DNA of 64,000 nucleotides from RYN-230 sp963770535 (GTDB taxonomy: Bacteria > Actinomycetota > Actinomycetes > Streptosporangiales > Streptosporangiaceae), in assembly GCA_963770535.1 (NCBI GenBank), contig CAVYPZ010000004.1:992001-1056000 (forward strand), read 5' to 3'. Position 1 is the first letter of the stretch, and each line of letters starts with the position of its first letter. The notes beneath the pieces were generated by a model. That model saw nothing but the letters and a program-made list of their open reading frames with translations, did no database searches and had not been told where the DNA came from. This document shows, piece after piece, positions 60,057-64,000 of the stretch. The position numbers and the translations under genes were made by a program.

Positions 60057-61013
60057 GTGCTCCACGTGCGCGTGGTGAGCCCGCATGACCTGACGCCGTG
60101 GCTGGTGTCCGCGCTGACCAGCGAGCCGGGCGTGCGCAACCTCGTGGTGCTCCCCGGCGCGGCCCGCCGCCCGGACGGCGACGCGGTGCAGTTCGACCTG
60201 CTCAATGAGTCGGCGAACCCGGTGCTGCGGAATCTGCGGCGGCTGCCTGCCGGAGGCCGGGGGTCGGTCACGGTCGGCGAGGTGAACGTGCCGCTCGAGG
60301 CGCCGCGCAGCGCGGCCGAGACGCGGCGCCACGCCCGCCGGGAGCGGATCCCGGTCTGGGCGATGGTGGAGGGCACCATCCGCGCGGGCGCCGTCTACCC
60401 GCCGAGCTTCTACGTGCTGCTCGTCGCGGCCGGGCTGATCGCGGCGGTGGGCATCCTGACCAACTCGCAGATCCTGGTCGTCGCGGCCATGGTGGTCGGG
60501 CCGGAGTACTCCGCGATCATCGCCGCCGCGCTCGGCTGCAGCAAACGGGACTGGCCGCTGGTCCGCGAGTCGCTCACCGCGCTGAGCCGGGGTTTCCTGG
60601 CCGCGGTGGTCGCGTCCTTCCTGTTCGCGCTGGCCATCCGGGCCGCCGGGGTGGCTCCTGCCGCCTTCCAGGACGGGGTGCGGCCGGTGGCGGAGCTGAT
60701 CAACTCACCGAACATGTACTCCGTGATCGTGGCCGTCCTGGCCGGGCTGGTGGGGGTGGTGTCGCTCACGGAAGCCCGGGCCAACGCGCTGATCGGGGTG
60801 TTCATCTCCGTCACCACGATCCCGGCGGCCGCGTCGCTCGGCCTGTCGGTCGCGTTCAGCAGCTGGCACGACGCGGCCGGGTCGCTCTACCAGCTGCTGC
60901 TGAACGTGGTGATCCTGATCGCGGTCGGCGCGGCCGGGCTCAGCGCCCAGCGCGGCATCTGGCACCGGCTGGCCGGCCCCGACGAGGGTGCTACAGGATG
61001 GCGATGGGATTGA
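60057..61013 (+). CDS. DUF389 family membrane protein
   Basis: A 318-aa protein. The N-terminal cytoplasmic domain (about 1-120) starts MLHVRVVSPHDLTPWLVSAL. Then come about five to six helices: FYVLLVAAGLIAAVGILTNS, ILVVAAMVVGPEYSAIIAAA (with the conserved P-E-Y segment), FLAAVVASFLFALAIRA and VIVAVLAGLVGVVSLTEARA. This is the DUF389/TIGR00341 layout of unknown function, possibly transport. GTG 60057 follows GGGGGAGG by 5 nt. Its last 23 nt overlap the end of the convergent cyclase gene. Confidence 0.88.
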   Translation: MLHVRVVSPHDLTPWLVSALTSEPGVRNLVVLPGAARRPDGDAVQFDLLNESANPVLRNLRRLPAGGRGSVTVGEVNVPLEAPRSAAETRRHARRERIPVWAMVEGTIRAGAVYPPSFYVLLVAAGLIAAVGILTNSQILVVAAMVVGPEYSAIIAAALGCSKRDWPLVRESLTALSRGFLAAVVASFLFALAIRAAGVAPAAFQDGVRPVAELINSPNMYSVIVAVLAGLVGVVSLTEARANALIGVFISVTTIPAAASLGLSVAFSSWHDAAGSLYQLLLNVVILIAVGAAGLSAQRGIWHRLAGPDEGATGWRWD

Positions 61014-61941
61014 CCGGCGATCCGGTCCCGGCGTGCAGCCGCAGGGGCGCGATGACGCACAGGAACGACCAGCGGCCCGCTTCCTCGCACGCGGGAACCA
61101 GCTCGGAGAACTGGAGGTAGTCCAGCAGGTGCACGCCCAGCGCGTTGATGGCCAGCACGTGCACGGGGAAGTCCACCTGCTCGGCGGCGTTCCCGGCCGT
61201 GTCGTTGTTGCTGTCGCTGCCCAGCACCGCGACCTGCCGGTCGGCGACGAACTCCATCGCGGTGGGGTGCAGGCCCGCCCGGGCACTGGCCGCGTCCCAC
61301 GGGCCCAGCTCGTTGCGGCGCCGCCGGTGCCCGACCCGGACGAACAGCAGGTCACCACGGCCCACGCGGACCTGCTGCGCCTGCTCGGCGGCGACCAGGT
61401 CGTCGGTGGTGACGAAGTCGCCGGGTTCCAGCCACGGCACCCCGCGCAGCCGCGGGATGTCGAGCAGCACGCCCCGGCCGGCCACCCCGTCCTTCGCCAC
61501 CTCGATGGTCAGTTCCGCGGCTCCGTTCGAGCTGACGGTGCCTGCCGGAACCCCGTTGTACAGGGTGCCGTCGTACATGACGTGGCACAGCGCGTCCATG
61601 TGGCTGTCCGCGTTGCCGTGCACGTTCATCTCGATGCGGTCCGTGGCGAACGACAGCCCGCGGGGTTCCGCGTCGTCGGCGGTCCCGGTCATCGGGTGAT
61701 GGGCCGGATCCGGGTTGTCCTCGGTGACGCAGTCCTCGACCGGGGCCTCGAGGCTCACCGTGCGGCCCAGCCGGACCTCGCTCACCGCCGCGAGCACCCC
61801 GGCCGGGGTGAGGTAGTTCAGGGCGCCGCGGCGGTCTTCCGGCCCCCAGGGCCGGCGGGCCCGCAGCCGGTCATACAGTGCACGGAAGTCCGCTTCGGTC
61901 ATGACAGGCTGGGTGCGGTTTGCGGTATTGCGGTCAGGCAT
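60991..61941 (-). CDS. Cyclase-family metal-dependent hydrolase
   Basis: A 316-aa protein of the cyclase/kynurenine-formamidase-like superfamily. The metal-binding motif reads HGNADSHMDALCH (about 108-120), a variant of HGTHxDxPxH, with a second region GDLLFVRVGHRRRRNELG. N-terminal RRPWGPEDRRGALNYLTP is typical of the actinobacterial group. The likely reaction is hydrolysis of a cyclic or formyl amide or a small-molecule ester. It is divergent from the D-2-hydroxyacid dehydrogenase (starts 38 nt apart), which hints at a shared pathway. Confidence 0.87.
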   Translation of the reverse strand: MPDRNTANRTQPVMTEADFRALYDRLRARRPWGPEDRRGALNYLTPAGVLAAVSEVRLGRTVSLEAPVEDCVTEDNPDPAHHPMTGTADDAEPRGLSFATDRIEMNVHGNADSHMDALCHVMYDGTLYNGVPAGTVSSNGAAELTIEVAKDGVAGRGVLLDIPRLRGVPWLEPGDFVTTDDLVAAEQAQQVRVGRGDLLFVRVGHRRRRNELGPWDAASARAGLHPTAMEFVADRQVAVLGSDSNNDTAGNAAEQVDFPVHVLAINALGVHLLDYLQFSELVPACEEAGRWSFLCVIAPLRLHAGTGSPVNPIAIL

Positions 61942-61978
61942 CAGACCCCCACGGGCAGGACGTAAGGAAAGAGGCTCG

Positions 61979-62989
61979 ATGGCGCACGAGCGGCTGGTAG
62001 CCGTGAGCTACCCGGTAGACAGCGAATTCACCTCGGCCAACGAGGACGTTCTCGGCGACCTGGCCACCCTCAGCTATCTCGGCGGGATGACGGAGGCGGA
62101 GCAGGCGGACGTGCTGCGCCAGGCCGAGGTGCTGATCGCGCTGCAGCTCAGCCGCGAGGTGCCCGCCGGAACGCTGCAGAGCGCCCCGGGGCTGCGGTTC
62201 ATCCAGATGCTGTCGGCCGGGCTGGACACCGTCGACTTCGACGCGATCGCCCCGGACATCATGGTGGCCGGGAACGTGGGCGCGTACGCGCATCCCATCG
62301 CCGAGCACGTCCTGGCCATGGTGCTCAGCCTGGCCAAGCGCCTCCCGCAGGAGAACGCAGCTCTGGCCCGCGGCGAGTGGGACCGCGGTGAGGGGGACCG
62401 CGCCACCCCCAACGCCACCCTGGACGGCGCGGTGTGCGCGATCCTCGGCTTCGGCGGGATCGGCCAGGCCACGGCACGGCTGATGCGGCCCTTCGGCGCG
62501 CGGATTCAGGCGGTCAACAGCAGCGGCCGCACCGATGAGCCGGTCGAGTTCTGCGGCACGCTGGACGACCTGGACCGGGTCCTGGCCGCCGCGGACGTGC
62601 TGGTCATCGGCATCCCCCTGACCGCGGGCACGCGCGGCCTGATCGGCGCGCGCGAACTGGGCCTGATGAAGCCCAGCGCGATCCTGGTCAACGTGGCCCG
62701 CGGCCCGATCGTGGACGAGCAGGCCCTGTATGAGCACCTGCGGGCGAACCCGGGCTTCTCGGCGGGCATCGACGCGTGGTGGGACGAGCCGCGCGACGGC
62801 GCGCCGTTCCGCACCGCCTACCCGTTCTTCGAGCTGCCCAACCTGCTCGGCTCCCCGCACAACTCCGGGGATGTCCCGGGGATCATGCACCACGCCGCCC
62901 GGCAGGCAGCGGTGAACGTCCGCCGTTACCTGCTCGGCGACGCGGTCAGCGGCGTCGCCCGCCGGGAGGATTACGCCAAGCTGCCCTGA
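61979..62989 (+). CDS. D-2-hydroxyacid dehydrogenase family protein
   Basis: A 336-aa NAD(P)-dependent dehydrogenase that interconverts 2-keto acids and D-2-hydroxy acids. Rossmann motif LGFGGIGQATA (about 160-170), the catalytic Arg in VNVARGPIVDEQAL (near 240-250), the Glu in DAWWDEPRDG and the His in SPHNSGDV. The ATG 61979 follows AAGGAAAGAGG. The gene is divergent from the cyclase gene, and the two may be co-regulated from the 37-nt gap. Substrate not determinable. A long antisense open frame over it is discussed under the NADH dehydrogenase. Confidence 0.92.
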   Translation: MAHERLVAVSYPVDSEFTSANEDVLGDLATLSYLGGMTEAEQADVLRQAEVLIALQLSREVPAGTLQSAPGLRFIQMLSAGLDTVDFDAIAPDIMVAGNVGAYAHPIAEHVLAMVLSLAKRLPQENAALARGEWDRGEGDRATPNATLDGAVCAILGFGGIGQATARLMRPFGARIQAVNSSGRTDEPVEFCGTLDDLDRVLAAADVLVIGIPLTAGTRGLIGARELGLMKPSAILVNVARGPIVDEQALYEHLRANPGFSAGIDAWWDEPRDGAPFRTAYPFFELPNLLGSPHNSGDVPGIMHHAARQAAVNVRRYLLGDAVSGVARREDYAKLP

Positions 62990-63000
62990 CCGGCCCGCGA

Positions 63001-64000
63001 TCACGGGGCGCCAGGGGCGGGTTTCCCTGACCCCGCCGGCCCGGCGGGCGGGCCCCGCCGGCCCGCGCCCGGCGGGCGGGCCCGCCGGCCCTGCCTTCCC
63101 CGCCGGCGCCCCGGCGGTTTTCGTTGCGGAAACAAGCTGCCTGGCCTGGCCGCCGTAGACGTCGCCGACCACACCGACCTCACGGCTGGTGAACGTGCGT
63201 TCCCGGCGCAGGTCCCGGGTGAACGCGAACCACCAGGACGCCACGGCCCCGAAACGGTTGCGGAAGCCGGTCATGAACCCGATGTGGATGACCAGCCACG
63301 CCCACCAGCCGAGGAACCCGTCCAGGTGCAGCCGCCCCACCGAGACCACCGCGTTGCCGCGTGAGACGTAGGCGGCCGAGCCCAGGTCGCGGTAGCGGAA
63401 CGGCTTGCCCGGCGGCTGGCCGGCCAGGTCGCGGCGGATCCGCCGCGCCGCGTACAGCCCGGCCTGCATGGCCACCTCGGCCACGCCCGGCAGCCCGTCG
63501 CGGTTCATCATGTCGCCGGCCACGAAGATCTCCGGATGGCCCGCGATGGTCAGGTCCGGCTGGACCAGGATGCGCCCGGCACGGTCTTGCTGCGCCCCGG
63601 TCGCGGTGGCGATCGCCGTGGCCAGCGGCGGAGCCTCGACGCCGGCCGTCCACAGCACGGTGCCGGCGTCGTGCCGGGTCACCTCGCCGTCCGGGCCGCG
63701 CACCTCCAGGCCGGTCAGGTCAACGTTGGTCACGATCGAGTGCATGTGCTGCTCGACCCCGAGCTTGCGCAGGGCCGCGGCGGCCCTGCCCGACAGCGCC
63801 GGGCCGAACGAGGCCAGCGGCGCGTCGCCCCCGTCGAACAGCAGCACCCGCGCGTCCTGCGGCACGATCCGGCGGAACTCGGCGCGCAGCGTCCGGGTGG
63901 CCAGCTCGCGGATCTGCCCGGCCAGCTCCACCCCGGTCGGGCCGCCGCCGACCAGCGCGAACGTGAGCCAGCGCCGGGTCTCGTCGTGACTGGTCGCGCT
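63001..64000 (-). CDS. Type II NADH dehydrogenase-like FAD oxidoreductase (partial, left end uncertain)
   Basis: The gene runs off the right edge on the minus strand. The visible part encodes FAD/NAD oxidoreductase features: FALVGGGPTGVELAGQIREL (the second dinucleotide fold), VLWTAGVEAPPLA, IFVAGDMMNRDGLPGVAEVAMQ, and membrane-anchoring WWAWLVIHIGFMTGFRNR. This is an NDH-2 type enzyme passing electrons from NADH to quinone. In the main frame no stop occurs until 61934, antisense to the dehydrogenase gene; a +1 change would end it at 63001, a normal place. I list the conserved part only. A GC-rich palindromic stretch (about 63033-63115) lies at the expected 3' end. Confidence 0.8.

Overview
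The window is about 70% G+C. It uses many GTG starts, has 4-nt gene overlaps and long spurious antisense frames, and carries families typical of filamentous Actinobacteria: SpoIIE/PP2C phosphatases with GAF and HATPase domains, mycothiol-type MDMPI proteins, F420/deazaflavin oxidoreductases, DUF1906 secreted proteins, a hopanoid-type glycosyltransferase and SigE-like ECF sigma factors. The best fit is a chromosomal stretch of an actinomycete, perhaps of the Streptosporangiales/Treboniaceae type (an inference from gene content). I see no integrase, transposase, phage structural gene, CRISPR array or rRNA.

Layout. 0-8.4 kb: end of an FtsX-type ABC transporter, a PP2C phosphatase, an FAD monooxygenase, a ribokinase, an MDMPI protein, an NfeD-like small protein and a frameshifted secreted protein. 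8.5-17 kb: a large secreted double-DUF1906 protein, a flotillin-like SPFH protein, an HpnB-like glycosyltransferase and two nearly identical secreted proteins in tandem. 17-23 kb: DedA membrane protein, a MoaD-like/BNR-repeat pair, a TauE/SafE permease with a coding minisatellite, and a two-gene operon of unknown function. 23-26 kb: a divergent arsenic cluster (two ArsR, ArsI-like lyase, aquaglyceroporin, ArsC) with no ArsB/Acr3 pump. 26-35 kb: single metabolic genes (dehalogenase-like hydrolase, deazaflavin reductase, PFK, alpha/beta hydrolase, epoxide hydrolase, VOC proteins) and two tRNA genes. 35-45.4 kb: a LuxR pseudogene, then a minus-strand block of an ECF sigma factor, its putative membrane-anchored anti-sigma partner and two ABC ATPase/FtsX permease pairs. 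45.5-64 kb: small membrane proteins, a nonapeptide-repeat protein with an RDD protein, a K+ channel, CMD, SHOCT, DUF1269 and STAS proteins, a broken GH15 enzyme, a DUF2252 protein with a histone-like tail, a secreted beta-helix protein, DUF389, a cyclase, a D-2-hydroxyacid dehydrogenase and a partial type II NADH dehydrogenase.

The most system-like locus is the 36-45.4 kb block. A 64-bp segment covering the promoter region, GTG start and first codons of the ECF sigma gene is repeated (58/64 identical) in front of the upstream ABC ATPase gene. This suggests that sigma, anti-sigma and exporter genes share one control element. The second ATPase and second permease of the block are each frameshifted.

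Five genes in the window (7581-8310, 37393-38374, 38389-41137, 54013-55828, 56075-58163) each need one reading-frame change, and all five changes have the same sign (net +1 nt). Either several are decaying genes or the assembly carries biased indels. The LuxR remnant (in-frame amber codon) and two GNAT fragments are true remnants. Short tandem repeats and long perfect hairpins are frequent between genes.
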